This document shows positions 46,423 through 55,414 of a stretch of 64,000 bases of DNA, piece by piece; position 1 is the first letter of the stretch, and the number at the start of each line of letters is the position of its first letter. Under the pieces are notes generated by a model. That model did not search any database and was not told where the DNA came from. It saw only the letters and a list, made by a program, of their open reading frames with translations. A program made the translations under genes and the position numbers. Origin of the DNA: Methylobacterium sp. (GTDB lineage: Bacteria > Pseudomonadota > Alphaproteobacteria > Rhizobiales > Beijerinckiaceae); assembly GCA_020253445.1 (NCBI GenBank), contig JADCBP010000004.1, forward strand, positions 62,001 to 126,000, in the 5' to 3' direction.

Positions 46423-46587
46423 TCAGCGCTTCGCGTCATCAGGCAGGTCATCGTCATCGAGGATGACCCTCCAGGAGGCACCCTCGATATCCTCGAATTG
46501 CCGCGTCTTCAGCGACCAGAGGAAGGCACCGAGACCCAGGGCGCCCATGGCCAGGGCCATGGGGATGAGGATCACGAGGATGTTCAT
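46423..46587 (-). CDS. ccoS: cbb3 oxidase maturation protein CcoS
   Basis: 54-residue single-helix membrane protein required for haem and copper insertion into CcoN. Sequence begins MNILVILIPMALAMGALGL, continues GAFLWSLKTRQFEDIEGAS and ends with an Asp-rich tail, the standard CcoS pattern (WSxxxxQFxDxxG). Its start overlaps the ccoI stop by 4 bases. Very short but unambiguous. Confidence 0.93.
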   Translation of the reverse strand: MNILVILIPMALAMGALGLGAFLWSLKTRQFEDIEGASWRVILDDDDLPDDAKR

Positions 46588-48794
46588 GGGCTTTCTCCAC
46601 CGAATCGTGCGCGCATCGCGTTCATGGTGACGATCAGCGACGAACCAGACATGGCGATCGCCGCGACGAAGGGGGTCGCGAGGCCGGCAATCGCGATCGG
46701 AACCGCCACGGCGTTGTAGATGACCGCGAGCCAGAGATTCTGCGTCATCAGGCGGCGCGCTTTCCGCGCGATGCGGATCGCATCCGCCACCGGGCCGAGC
46801 GAAGCGCCCATGACCAGCAGATCGGCCTGTGCCTGCGCGAGGTCCGTGGCCGAGACGGGCGAGATCGAGACATGCGCGGCGGCGAGGGCAGGGGCATCGT
46901 TGATGCCATCGCCCACCATCAGCACCTTCCGGCCCTGCTGACGCAGTTCCTCAAGTCGCGCGACCTTGCCGCCGGGCTCGACGCTTGCCTGCCAATGATC
47001 GATGCCCAGGGCCTTCGCCACGCTCGCGACCGGGATCTCGCGGTCGCCCGAAAGGATTTCAACCGAGAGTCCAAGACCCTTCAAGGCCTCGATGGTGGCG
47101 CGGGCATCGGCCCGCAGGGGCTGGCGGATCGCGAAGACCGCCACATCCGTGCCGCAGCGCATGGCGATGAGCGACGCCTCGGGATAGGCTTCCGAAACCG
47201 CCTTGGCTTCCGCTTCCGCCCCGCAGAAGGCCGGCGAGCCGAGGCGGATCTTCACGCGGGTATCCTCGGCTTCAAGGCCCTGTCCGGGCGTTTCGCGCAC
47301 GTCGCGGAACGGGTTGTCGGCGCCGCCGGCCTTGGCGATGGCCACCGCCAGGGGGTGGCGCGACGACAGAGCCAGCCGGCCGGCGATGGTCAGCAGGCGA
47401 TCCGGGATCTCCTTGCGGTTGGCGATGACCGGCTCCGGCAGGGTGAGGGTGCCGGTCTTGTCGAAGACGACGGTATCCACCTCGGCAAGCCGCTCCAGCG
47501 CGTCACCGGCATGGAGCAGGATCGAGCGGCGGAACATCGCGCCCGAGGCCACGACCTGCACGGCGGGAATCGCGAGGCCCAGCGCGCAGGGGCAGGTGAT
47601 GATGAGCACCGTGACGGAGATCAGCAGCGCCGATTGCCAGGACAGGCCCCAGAGCACCCAGCCGATGAAGGTCAGCGCCGCCGCAGTATGCACCACCGGC
47701 GCATAGGCCCGCGCGGCGCGGTCCGCGAGGCGCACATAACCCGCGCGCTTCTCGGTGGCATGGGCGAGCAGCGCCTCGATGCGCGCGAGCAAAGTGCTCG
47801 CCGAGGCATGGCGCACCCGGATTTCCAGGCTTCCCGAGAGGTTCATCGTGCCGGCATGCACATCCATGCCCGGCTGCACGGCCTGATGCGCGGTCTCCCC
47901 GGTCACGAGGCTCTGGTCGATATCGGAGGTGCCGCGCTCGATCAGGCCATCGACGCCGATCCGCTCGCCGGGGCGCACCAGCACGAGCTGGCCGGGCTCG
48001 ACCGTCGCGGCGGCGACTTCCTTCAGCACGCCATCCGGCAGGATGCGCGTGACGGTCTCCGCGCGGAGCGCCGCGAGGTTCGAGGCCACGGCGCGCGTGC
48101 GGCGCATCATCATCTGATCGAGCACGCGGCCGATCAGCAGGAAGAAGATGAGCATCACCGCGCCGTCGAAATAGGCGTGCTCGCCCGATTGCAGCGTCTC
48201 CCAGACCGAAATGCCCAGGGCGAGCAGGATGCCGAGCGAGATCGGCACATCCATGTTCACGGCGCGCGCCTTCAGCGAGCGGATGGCGCTGTCGAAGAAG
48301 GGGCGACCGGAATAGGCGGCGGTTGGCAGCGCGATCAGCGCGGAAATCCAGTGGAAGAAGTCACGCGCCTCGCGCGAGAGCCCGGTCTCGTTGCCGGACC
48401 AGACCGAAACCGAAAGGAGCATGATGTTCATCATCGCGAAGCCCGCGACGCCGAGCGCGCGCAGAAGCCGCTGCTCCTCGGCCTTCTCGCTGGCCTCGCG
48501 CTCGGCCACGCGGAAAGGGTAGCCGGTGAAGCCCAGGGCTTCGAGCCGCGCCAGCACCTGCGGGGGGTCCACCCGTCTCGCATCCTTCCATTCGACCGTG
48601 AGGCGCTTCTCGGTGAGGTTCACGCGTGCCAGAGCCATGTCCGGCTCCGATGCGAAGGCGCGTTCGATGCGCGCCGCACAGGCCGCGCAATGGATGCCAT
48701 CCACCACGAAATCCATCCGCACCCGATCTTCGGGCGCGGGGGTGAGATAATGCGAGAAGTCGCGGATATCCGGGTGCGGCAGAACCGTGCTCAT
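46584..48794 (-). CDS. ccoI: cbb3 assembly copper-translocating P-type ATPase CcoI
   Basis: 736-residue P1B ATPase supplying copper to the cbb3 active site. An N-terminal metal-binding domain has CxxC in GIHCAACAARIE (about residue 35), the membrane copper site is TCPCALGLAIP, the phosphorylation motif is FDKTGTLTLPE and the hinge is GDGINDAPALAAA. Overlaps ccoH by 4 bases. Also called fixI in rhizobia. Confidence 0.95.
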   Translation of the reverse strand: MSTVLPHPDIRDFSHYLTPAPEDRVRMDFVVDGIHCAACAARIERAFASEPDMALARVNLTEKRLTVEWKDARRVDPPQVLARLEALGFTGYPFRVAEREASEKAEEQRLLRALGVAGFAMMNIMLLSVSVWSGNETGLSREARDFFHWISALIALPTAAYSGRPFFDSAIRSLKARAVNMDVPISLGILLALGISVWETLQSGEHAYFDGAVMLIFFLLIGRVLDQMMMRRTRAVASNLAALRAETVTRILPDGVLKEVAAATVEPGQLVLVRPGERIGVDGLIERGTSDIDQSLVTGETAHQAVQPGMDVHAGTMNLSGSLEIRVRHASASTLLARIEALLAHATEKRAGYVRLADRAARAYAPVVHTAAALTFIGWVLWGLSWQSALLISVTVLIITCPCALGLAIPAVQVVASGAMFRRSILLHAGDALERLAEVDTVVFDKTGTLTLPEPVIANRKEIPDRLLTIAGRLALSSRHPLAVAIAKAGGADNPFRDVRETPGQGLEAEDTRVKIRLGSPAFCGAEAEAKAVSEAYPEASLIAMRCGTDVAVFAIRQPLRADARATIEALKGLGLSVEILSGDREIPVASVAKALGIDHWQASVEPGGKVARLEELRQQGRKVLMVGDGINDAPALAAAHVSISPVSATDLAQAQADLLVMGASLGPVADAIRIARKARRLMTQNLWLAVIYNAVAVPIAIAGLATPFVAAIAMSGSSLIVTMNAMRARFGGESP

Positions 48795-49384
48795 GGGGTG
48801 ATCCCCCGGATGGACTCGTCCTTCAGGGCCAGGCGATGGCGCGAGAGGAAGAGCCGCTCGCCGCTTTCGAGATCATGCGCCTCGATCACGAGGCCCCAGC
48901 CGCCGGCATCAATCCCGTCGAGCTTCGCCGTATAGTAGCCGTCCCCGCGCGGGGAGAGCGTGATGGCCCGGTCGCGACCGCGCTGCGCAGGATGCTGCAG
49001 AACAACCGTCACGGCGAGGCCGGCCAGCGGCTTGCTCATGCTGTCACGGAAGCGGATCTCGAGGTCGAGCACGCGGTTGGCGAGCGAGACCCTCGCATCG
49101 CTCTGCCAGCCGCGCCGTGCCTGGGCTTGCGCCGCGGCCAGTTCCTGCCGGTTGAAATTCTGGCTCACATCATAGCCGTTGCGCGCATCAAGCCCCGGCA
49201 TGGTGCGGATCGCAGTGGTCATCATGAAGACATTCACGCTCGCCACCACCGCGAAGAAGGCGATAAGCATCGCCAGCACATGCCAGCCCGTGAGACGGAA
49301 CTCTTTCGCCTTCCGGGCGGCAAGGATCGGGGCGCGTTCAGGCAGTTCCACCGGCATCGAAAAGGCTCCGCAGCAGCTAGTCAT
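48791..49384 (-). CDS. ccoH: cbb3 accessory protein CcoH/FixH
   Basis: About 197 residues. One membrane helix (LTGWHVLAMLIAFFAVVASVNVFMMTTAI) followed by a periplasmic domain with GYDVSQNFNRQ and the Ig-like FixH fold. Needed for assembly or stability of cbb3 oxidase. Start uncertain: ATG 49384 (MTSCCGAF) with GGGGA upstream, or ATG 49399, both overlapping ccoG. The TSCCG start with paired cysteines is worth noting as a possible metal ligand. Confidence 0.9.
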   Translation of the reverse strand: MTSCCGAFSMPVELPERAPILAARKAKEFRLTGWHVLAMLIAFFAVVASVNVFMMTTAIRTMPGLDARNGYDVSQNFNRQELAAAQAQARRGWQSDARVSLANRVLDLEIRFRDSMSKPLAGLAVTVVLQHPAQRGRDRAITLSPRGDGYYTAKLDGIDAGGWGLVIEAHDLESGERLFLSRHRLALKDESIRGITP

Positions 49385-50885
49385 CCCGTCTTTCCCCATG
49401 GCGCGCCCCTCTGGACCGCCGGGAATCGTCTCCGTCAGGACCGAAGAAGTTCTCCCGGATCACGCGACTGTCGTCGAGAGCGGCATCGGTCGCCTTGATC
49501 TGAATCATCGTTTTCCCGCCTTCGAAGGCGTGGCGCGGCACCGTGACGAGAAGCCGCACGTCGAGTGTCTGGTCCGGGCCGATCTCGAAGGAGAGGGGTT
49601 GGCCAGGAATGGATTTCACGCCGATGAGTTCGGCGGAGGCGCCCGGCACGCCATCGACCGCCACCGCGAAGATCCGCGCCTCGGGCCGCTTGTTGGCAAG
49701 GCGCAGGGTATAGTTGTTGCGCACCGAACCATCGCGCAGCACCGTGAAGAGCGGAGAGCGCTCGTGGATCGCGCTGATATCCATCATGGACCGCGTGGCC
49801 AGCGCGTAGATCATGGTCATGGCGACAGCCGCGATCACCCCGACATAGAGCAAGGTGCGAGCCCGGATGAGCCGGATGGGCGGAGGCGTGTTGCCGCATG
49901 CGCGCGCCGTGATCGCCTGTTCGGTATCATAGCCGATGAGCCCGGTAGGGCGGTTGATCTTGGTCATCACCGTGTCGCAGGCATCGATGCAGAGCCCGCA
50001 CTGGATGCAGCCGAGTTGCGCGCCGTCGCGGATATCGACGCCCGTGGGGCAAACCGCCACGCATTGGTTGCAATCGATGCAATCCCCGGCCGGCTCGCCG
50101 GTGGCCTTCGCCTTCGTGGCCTGCTTCAACGACATGCGCGGATCGCCGCGATCATGGCGATAGGCGACATTGAGTGCATCCGCATCGGTCAAGGCGGCCT
50201 GAATGCGCGGCCAGGGGCACATGTAGAGGCAGACCTGCTCACGCATGAAGCCGGCGAGCGCATAGGTCGTGAAGGTGAGGATGCCGATCCAGAGATAGGC
50301 GACGAAGGGCGCCTGAAAGGTCGCAAGATCGCGCACGAGGGTCGGCGCATCCGAAAAGTAGAGCACCCAGGCGCCGCCGGTCCACCAGGCGATCATCACC
50401 CAGACGAAATGCTTGAGGATCTTCAGGCCCCAGGTCTTGCCGACCCAGGGGGCGGCGTCGCGCTGCATGCGCTCGCGCCGGTCGCCCTCGATGAGCCGCT
50501 CGACCTGGAGAAACAGGTCGGTCCAGACCGTCTGCGGGCAGAGATAGCCGCACCAGATGCGGCCCGCGACCGCGTTCATCAGGAACAGGATCAGCGCCGC
50601 GAGGATCAAGAGGCCGGTGAGGTAGTAGACCTCCTGCGGCCAGATCTCGATGAAGAAGAAATAGAAGCGGCGCGCCGGCATATCCACCAGAACCGCCTGG
50701 TTCGGCAGATGGGGCCCACGATCCCACCGCACGAAGGGAAGAAGATAATAGACGCCGAGACAGAGGATCAGCAGCGTCCACTTGATGCGCCGGAAAGTGC
50801 CCGACACCCCCTGCGGATAGATTTTCTTCGAGGCCTCGTAGAGCGGGGCTTCGTCGTCATAATCCGCAGGGCTGTGGGTGTTCAC
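49377..50885 (-). CDS. ccoG: cbb3 accessory copper/ferredoxin-type protein CcoG/FixG
   Basis: 502 residues: several helices, RIWCGYLCPQTVWTDLF, a polyferredoxin region with CIDCNQCVAVCPTG and GCIQCGLCIDACD (two 4Fe-4S motifs near residues 260-300), one later helix, and a C-terminal periplasmic Ig-like domain. Acts as a cupric reductase in cbb3 assembly in studied species. Overlaps ccoP by 4 bases. Confidence 0.95.
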   Translation of the reverse strand: MNTHSPADYDDEAPLYEASKKIYPQGVSGTFRRIKWTLLILCLGVYYLLPFVRWDRGPHLPNQAVLVDMPARRFYFFFIEIWPQEVYYLTGLLILAALILFLMNAVAGRIWCGYLCPQTVWTDLFLQVERLIEGDRRERMQRDAAPWVGKTWGLKILKHFVWVMIAWWTGGAWVLYFSDAPTLVRDLATFQAPFVAYLWIGILTFTTYALAGFMREQVCLYMCPWPRIQAALTDADALNVAYRHDRGDPRMSLKQATKAKATGEPAGDCIDCNQCVAVCPTGVDIRDGAQLGCIQCGLCIDACDTVMTKINRPTGLIGYDTEQAITARACGNTPPPIRLIRARTLLYVGVIAAVAMTMIYALATRSMMDISAIHERSPLFTVLRDGSVRNNYTLRLANKRPEARIFAVAVDGVPGASAELIGVKSIPGQPLSFEIGPDQTLDVRLLVTVPRHAFEGGKTMIQIKATDAALDDSRVIRENFFGPDGDDSRRSRGARHGERRDD

Positions 50886-51775
50886 TTCTGGCCTCCGCCG
50901 AGGCTGTGCACATAGACCGTCAGCGCCTTGATGGTCTCGGGGTCGAGGCGGCCGCTCCAGGCCGGCATCACGCCGCCACGCCCGTTTGTGACGGTATCGA
51001 CCATGGCCGTCCGGCTGCTGCCATAGAGCCAGATCGCGTCCGTCAGGTCGGGCGCGCCGAGATCCTGGTTCCCCTTGGCCTGGTCGCCATGGCAGCTCGC
51101 GCAGTTCTCCGCGTAGAGCTTCGCGCCAGCCGCAAGATCAGCCCCGTTCGCGACATCGAGACCGGCAAGGCTGCGGACATACTCGACCACGGTTCCGATC
51201 TCCGCAGGCTTCAGGGTGCCCGTGCGACCGAAGGCCAGCATCTGGCTCATGCGGGAATTGCTGTCCTGATCCCAACGGATGCCGTGGGTGATGGTGGTCG
51301 AGATATCGGCCAGCTTGCCGCCCCAGATCCATTCATCATCGGTCAGGTTGGGAAAGGTGTTGCCCCCCATGCCGCCAAGGCCGTGGCAGCCCGCGCAATT
51401 GTCGCCGAATGCCGCCTTGCCGCGCGCGACCGCGAGCCGGAGAAGTGTCGGATCGTTGCGGATCTGCTCAAGATCGGCGGTTCTGAGAACCGCGGCCTGC
51501 TGTTCGCGCCGGGCCTCGAGCTGGCGGATATCCTCCGCCACCGCGGCACGGCTGGAATAGCCGAGCAGGCCCCTGGTGTGGCTCGAGACGAGCGGCCAGG
51601 CCGGATAGACGATCCAGTAGCCGATGGACCAGAGGATGGTGAGATAGAAGGTCCAGAGCCACCAGCGGGGCAGGGGCGTGTTCAGCTCCTTGATTCCATC
51701 CCAGCTGTGACCGGTCGTGGTCTGGCCGGACACCGCATCGAGATCGGCATGAGCGTTACGGGTTGTGTCGGCCAT
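50882..51775 (-). CDS. ccoP: cbb3 oxidase dihaem cytochrome c subunit CcoP
   Basis: 297 residues with an N-terminal helix (PRWWLWTFYLTILWSIGYWI) and two cytochrome c domains, haem motifs CAGCHGLG near 130 and CASCHGD near 215, plus sixth-ligand methionines in the MSQMLAF and GGVMPAW segments. Transfers electrons to CcoO/CcoN. Follows ccoQ by 3 bases. Confidence 0.96.
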   Translation of the reverse strand: MADTTRNAHADLDAVSGQTTTGHSWDGIKELNTPLPRWWLWTFYLTILWSIGYWIVYPAWPLVSSHTRGLLGYSSRAAVAEDIRQLEARREQQAAVLRTADLEQIRNDPTLLRLAVARGKAAFGDNCAGCHGLGGMGGNTFPNLTDDEWIWGGKLADISTTITHGIRWDQDSNSRMSQMLAFGRTGTLKPAEIGTVVEYVRSLAGLDVANGADLAAGAKLYAENCASCHGDQAKGNQDLGAPDLTDAIWLYGSSRTAMVDTVTNGRGGVMPAWSGRLDPETIKALTVYVHSLGGGQK

Positions 51776-51778
51776 GGT

Positions 51779-51934
51779 TCAGTCCTCTTCCAGGGGAAGG
51801 CGCGCGGCGTTCTCGAACTTGGCTTGGTTCTTGGGCCAGAGCGCGTAGATGCAGACGGCGAGGAAGATCGCCATGAAGTAGAGAACACCGACGGATTGCG
51901 CGATGTTCGCAAGGAAGGCGTACATATTGGCCAT
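51779..51934 (-). CDS. ccoQ: cbb3 oxidase small subunit CcoQ
   Basis: 51 residues, one membrane helix: MANMYAFLANIAQSVGVLYF, then MAIFLAVCIYALWPKNQAKF and an acidic end (LPLEED). The YALWPKN segment just after the helix is typical of CcoQ. Between ccoO and ccoP, 11 bases from ccoO and 3 from ccoP. It modulates oxidase stability in studied species. Confidence 0.92.
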   Translation of the reverse strand: MANMYAFLANIAQSVGVLYFMAIFLAVCIYALWPKNQAKFENAARLPLEED

Positions 51935-51945
51935 GTGCCTCTCCC

Positions 51946-52713
51946 TCAGCGCAGGTTGGCTTTGTTGTCATAGGTCTTGAAGTCGACCAGCGTCCCCAGC
52001 ACCTGCAGATAGGCGATCAGCGCGTCCGCTTCGGTGATCCGCTGCGGGTTGCCATCGAAATCGCGCATGTTCGCCTTGGGATAGCGCTTGGCAAAATCAG
52101 CCGCCTTCGGATGGTCGGGGTCGGTCTGGGCGCGGAGGTCGTCCTTCGCGGCGGCCATCATCTCCGGGGTGTAGGGCACGCCGGTGAAGCTCTGGACCTT
52201 CATCTCGGTTGCGATGTCATCGAAGGAGAGATCGGTCTTCGCCAGGAACGGATAGCCCGGCATGATCGATTGCGGCACGATGGAACGCGGCGTGTTCAGG
52301 TGCTGGAGGTGCCAGTCATCCGAATACTTGCCGCCCACGCGGGCCAGATCCGGCCCCGTGCGCTTGGAGCCCCACTGGAAGGGCTTGTCGTACATGGATT
52401 CAGCCGCGAGGCTGTAATGGCCGTAACGCTCGATCTCGTCCCGCAAGGGGCGGATCATCTGGCTATGGCAGTTGTAGCAGCCTTCGCGGACATAGATGGC
52501 GCGTCCAGCGAGTTCGAGCGGTGTGTAGGGCCGCATGCCCTCCACCTTCTCGATCGTGGATTTGAGGTAGAAGAGCGGCGCAATCTCCACCAGCCCGCCA
52601 AAGGAGATCATGACGAGCACGCCGAGGACCAGGATGATCGAGTTGGTCTCGAAAATCTTGTGCTTCGACCAGAGGGAGGGCTTGGGAGCCTTGCCGGAAG
52701 TGATGTCGGACAT
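51946..52713 (-). CDS. ccoO: cbb3 oxidase monohaem cytochrome c subunit CcoO
   Basis: 255 residues with an N-terminal helix ([21 protein letters not shown]), then a single CxxCH haem motif in [15 protein letters not shown] and the [16 protein letters not shown]-like segment (here [17 protein letters not shown]). The Met ligand is probably in IMPGYPFL. Follows ccoN after 27 bases. Confidence 0.96.
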   Translation of the reverse strand: MSDITSGKAPKPSLWSKHKIFETNSIILVLGVLVMISFGGLVEIAPLFYLKSTIEKVEGMRPYTPLELAGRAIYVREGCYNCHSQMIRPLRDEIERYGHYSLAAESMYDKPFQWGSKRTGPDLARVGGKYSDDWHLQHLNTPRSIVPQSIMPGYPFLAKTDLSFDDIATEMKVQSFTGVPYTPEMMAAAKDDLRAQTDPDHPKAADFAKRYPKANMRDFDGNPQRITEADALIAYLQVLGTLVDFKTYDNKANLR

Positions 52714-52740
52714 GGTTTCCGTTCCTTGGTTTTCGAGAGC

Positions 52741-54396
52741 TCACTCGGCCGGCTGGAGGCCGGCGGCGGGCGCGACGCCCTTCTCGAGCGCGTTCGGCGC
52801 GGCGCGCACGGTCATGATGAGGTTGTAGACCATGATCAGCGCACCCGCGAGAAACAGCCCGCCGCCCAGCGCGCGGATGACATAGTAGGGATGCATCGCC
52901 GCCACCGTCTCGATGAAGGAATATTCGAGATAGCCCAGCGAGGTGTAGGCGCGCCACATCAGGCCCTGCATGATGCCCGAGACCCACATCGCCGAGATGT
53001 AGAGGACGATGCCGATCGTGGAGATCCAGAAGTGCCATTCCACCAGACGGTTGGAATAGAGGCGCTCCTTGTTCCAGAGCCACGGCACGAGGCAGTAGAT
53101 CGCGCCGAAGGAGACATAGCCCACCCAGCCCAGCGCGCCGGAATGCACATGGCCGATGGTCCAGTCGGTGTAGTGCGAGAGCGAGTTCACCGCCCTCACG
53201 CTCATGAGCGGACCTTCGAAGGTCGACATGCCGTAGAAGGCCACCGACACCACCATCATGCGGAGCACGGGGTCGGTGCGCAGCTTGTCCCAGGCGCCCG
53301 AGAGCGTCATCAGGCCGTTGATCATGCCGCCCCAGGAGGGCATCCAGAGCATGATCGAGAAGGTCATGCCGAGCGTCTGCGCCCAATCGGGCAGGGCGGT
53401 GTAGTGCAGGTGATGCGGACCGGCCCAGATATAGAGGAAGATCAGCGCCCAGAAATGGATGATCGAAAGCCGGTAGGAATAAACCGGCCGCTCCGCCCGC
53501 TTCGGAATGAAATAGTACATGATGGCGAGGAAGCCGGCGGTGAGGAAGAAGCCCACCGCATTGTGGCCATACCACCACTGGAACATCGCATCCTGCACGC
53601 CCGACCACACGATGTAGCTCTTGGGCGAGGTCAGCGAGACCGGGATCGTCATGTTGTTGCCCAGATGGAGCACCGCGATCGTGACGATGAACGCGAGATA
53701 GAACCAGTTCGCGACATAGATATGCGGCTCTTTCCGCTTCCAGATCGTCGCGAGGAACACGAGCAGGTAGACCACCCACACGACCGTGAGGAAGAGATCG
53801 GCATACCATTCGGGCTCGGCATATTCCTTGCCCTGGGTGATGCCCAGCAGATAGCCCGTGCCGGCGATGACGATGAAAAGGTTGTAGCCGAGCACGACGA
53901 ACCAGGGCGAAAGGTCACCGGCCAGGCGCGCATGGCAGGTGCGCTGCACCACGTAGAACGAGGTGGCGAGGAGCACGTTGCCGCCGAAGGCAAAGATCAC
54001 CGCCGAGGTGTGGAGCGGGCGCAACCGGCCGAAATTCGTCCAGGGCAGATCGAAATTCAGCACCGGAAAGGCGAGTTGCAGCGCAATGACCAGGCCCACC
54101 AGGAAACCTGCAATGCCCCAGAACATCGCGGCTGCCGTCGCGAATTTCACGGGGCCGAAATTGTAGTTCGGCTTGCCGTTGATCTCCTGCGGCTCGGGGC
54201 CCTGGCCATGATAACGCCGGACGATGATCGCCCGGAAGGCCAGAACGCTCGCCAGCGCGAACACCACCATGTGGAATGCGTAGCCGCCATGGTCGGTCAG
54301 CCCCGCGATGATGAGACAGGTAACCCCGAAGAGCGCCAGCGCAAGTGCGCCGAACGATTCGCCCCCCGTCATGTTTCGAATTGCCCCTGTGGCCAT
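52741..54396 (-). CDS. ccoN: cbb3 oxidase catalytic subunit CcoN
   Basis: 551-residue haem-copper oxidase core with 12+ helices. Haem and copper ligand histidines are in [44 protein letters not shown] and [12 protein letters not shown], the C-type oxidase pattern. The N-terminal 40 residues form an extra helix. First gene of ccoNOQPGHIS; a perfect FNR box lies 65-78 bases upstream of its start. Confidence 0.97.
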   Translation of the reverse strand: MATGAIRNMTGGESFGALALALFGVTCLIIAGLTDHGGYAFHMVVFALASVLAFRAIIVRRYHGQGPEPQEINGKPNYNFGPVKFATAAAMFWGIAGFLVGLVIALQLAFPVLNFDLPWTNFGRLRPLHTSAVIFAFGGNVLLATSFYVVQRTCHARLAGDLSPWFVVLGYNLFIVIAGTGYLLGITQGKEYAEPEWYADLFLTVVWVVYLLVFLATIWKRKEPHIYVANWFYLAFIVTIAVLHLGNNMTIPVSLTSPKSYIVWSGVQDAMFQWWYGHNAVGFFLTAGFLAIMYYFIPKRAERPVYSYRLSIIHFWALIFLYIWAGPHHLHYTALPDWAQTLGMTFSIMLWMPSWGGMINGLMTLSGAWDKLRTDPVLRMMVVSVAFYGMSTFEGPLMSVRAVNSLSHYTDWTIGHVHSGALGWVGYVSFGAIYCLVPWLWNKERLYSNRLVEWHFWISTIGIVLYISAMWVSGIMQGLMWRAYTSLGYLEYSFIETVAAMHPYYVIRALGGGLFLAGALIMVYNLIMTVRAAPNALEKGVAPAAGLQPAE

Positions 54397-54460
54397 GCCC
54401 TTCTCCGTCGGCTGCCTGTGGTATCGCAGCGCATATTCCGGTCAGGCGGCGGGGGGGTCC

Positions 54461-54474
54461 TTGATCCGCATCAA
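54461..54474. promoter_or_regulatory. FNR/FixK-type box between ccoN and fnrN
   Basis: TTGATCCGCATCAA is a perfect match to the symmetrical TTGAT-N4-ATCAA consensus. Its centre is about 71 bases upstream of the ccoN ATG. If it works at -41.5, the ccoN transcript would start near 54426 with AATATG as a weak -10. The same box could serve the divergent fnrN at 54590. The neighbouring gene encodes the matching type of regulator. Confidence 0.88.
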
Positions 54475-54589
54475 CGCAAGGGATTCGACCAAGGAAGGGG
54501 GCTGCGACATTTTCGCACGATCCATGCATTGTCCGGGCCTGTCTGACAGCGTAAGTTGCCTCGAACCATTGGCAGGGGGAAAAACGGCC

Positions 54590-55339
54590 ATGGAATTGGA
54601 TGATCGTTCTTTTGAGCCCAGTCTGGCGGCAAGCGGCTGCTTCGACGCCTCGGGTTGCCGAAGCGTGTGCCAGAATTGCCGCGTGCGCCTTCTTTCGGTC
54701 TGTTCCGCGCTGGATGACCACGAGATCCATGAACTCGACGCCATCATGCATCACGCATCGCTGGCACCGAAAAATACGCTTTTCTCTCAGGGTGACGCGG
54801 CGACTTCGCTCTACACCATCACGGCCGGCACCCTGCGCCTGCATTACGACCTGCCGGATGGACGCCGCCAGATCGTCGGCTTCGCGATGCCGGGAGACTT
54901 TCTGGGCCTGTCGCTGGAGCCACGATTCGGTCTCACCGCCGATGCCCTGACCAAGGTGAGCCTCTGCCGGTTCGAGCGCCCGCGCTTCATGGCGCTGATG
55001 GAGCGTCATCCCAGCATGATGCGCAAGATGCACGAAGTCGCCTCGCATGAACTTGCGATTGCGCAAGAGCACATGGTGGTTCTGGGCCGCAGAAGGGCAG
55101 AGGAGCGGGTCGCCTCGTTCCTGATCAAGTGGTGGCAGCGCCTGAAGCGCATCCAGGGGCCGTCGCCGACCGTGCCGCTGCCGATGGGCCGGCAGGATAT
55201 CGCCGACCATCTCGGGCTCACGATCGAGACCGTTTCGCGCACGCTCGCGCGCTGGATGCGGGAGCGCATTATCCTGGATGTGCCGGACGGCGTGCGTATT
55301 CTCGATCCCGCGCGGCTCCAGGAAATGCTCGGCAATTGA
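54590..55339 (+). CDS. fnrN: FNR-family oxygen regulator, FnrN type
   Basis: 249-residue Crp/Fnr regulator. N-terminal cysteines form C-x2-C-x7-C (CQNCRVRLLSVC), the FnrN spacing, and a central cysteine lies in SLCRFERPRF, so a 4Fe-4S sensor is plausible. An extra Cys is in GCFDASGC. The cyclic-nucleotide-fold core is followed by the helix-turn-helix GRQDIADHLGLTIETVSRTL with ETVSR, the type reading TTGAT half-sites. ATG 54590 has AGGGGGA upstream. Most likely activates ccoNOQP at low oxygen and may regulate itself. Confidence 0.92.
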   Translation: MELDDRSFEPSLAASGCFDASGCRSVCQNCRVRLLSVCSALDDHEIHELDAIMHHASLAPKNTLFSQGDAATSLYTITAGTLRLHYDLPDGRRQIVGFAMPGDFLGLSLEPRFGLTADALTKVSLCRFERPRFMALMERHPSMMRKMHEVASHELAIAQEHMVVLGRRRAEERVASFLIKWWQRLKRIQGPSPTVPLPMGRQDIADHLGLTIETVSRTLARWMRERIILDVPDGVRILDPARLQEMLGN

Positions 55340-55356
55340 AGCGCCGGCGGTCCTGA

Positions 55357-55406
55357 AAGGCCGGTGCCCGGCTCCCCGATCAAGGCCGGTGCCCGGCTCC
55401 CCGATC
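55357..55406. repeat. Perfect 25-bp tandem duplication with hairpin
   Basis: AAGGCCGGTGCCCGG then CTCCCCGATC occurs twice back to back (55357-55381 and 55382-55406). Each unit folds as GCCGG-TGC-CCGGC. It fills the gap between convergent fnrN and the aldehyde dehydrogenase, 17 bases after the fnrN stop. Confidence 0.88.
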
Positions 55407-55414
55407 GTGGTCTC

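Noticed and set aside
46872-48935. 687-codon plus-strand frame opposite ccoI
   Set aside because: His/Arg-rich antisense shadow; ccoI carries all P-type ATPase motifs.
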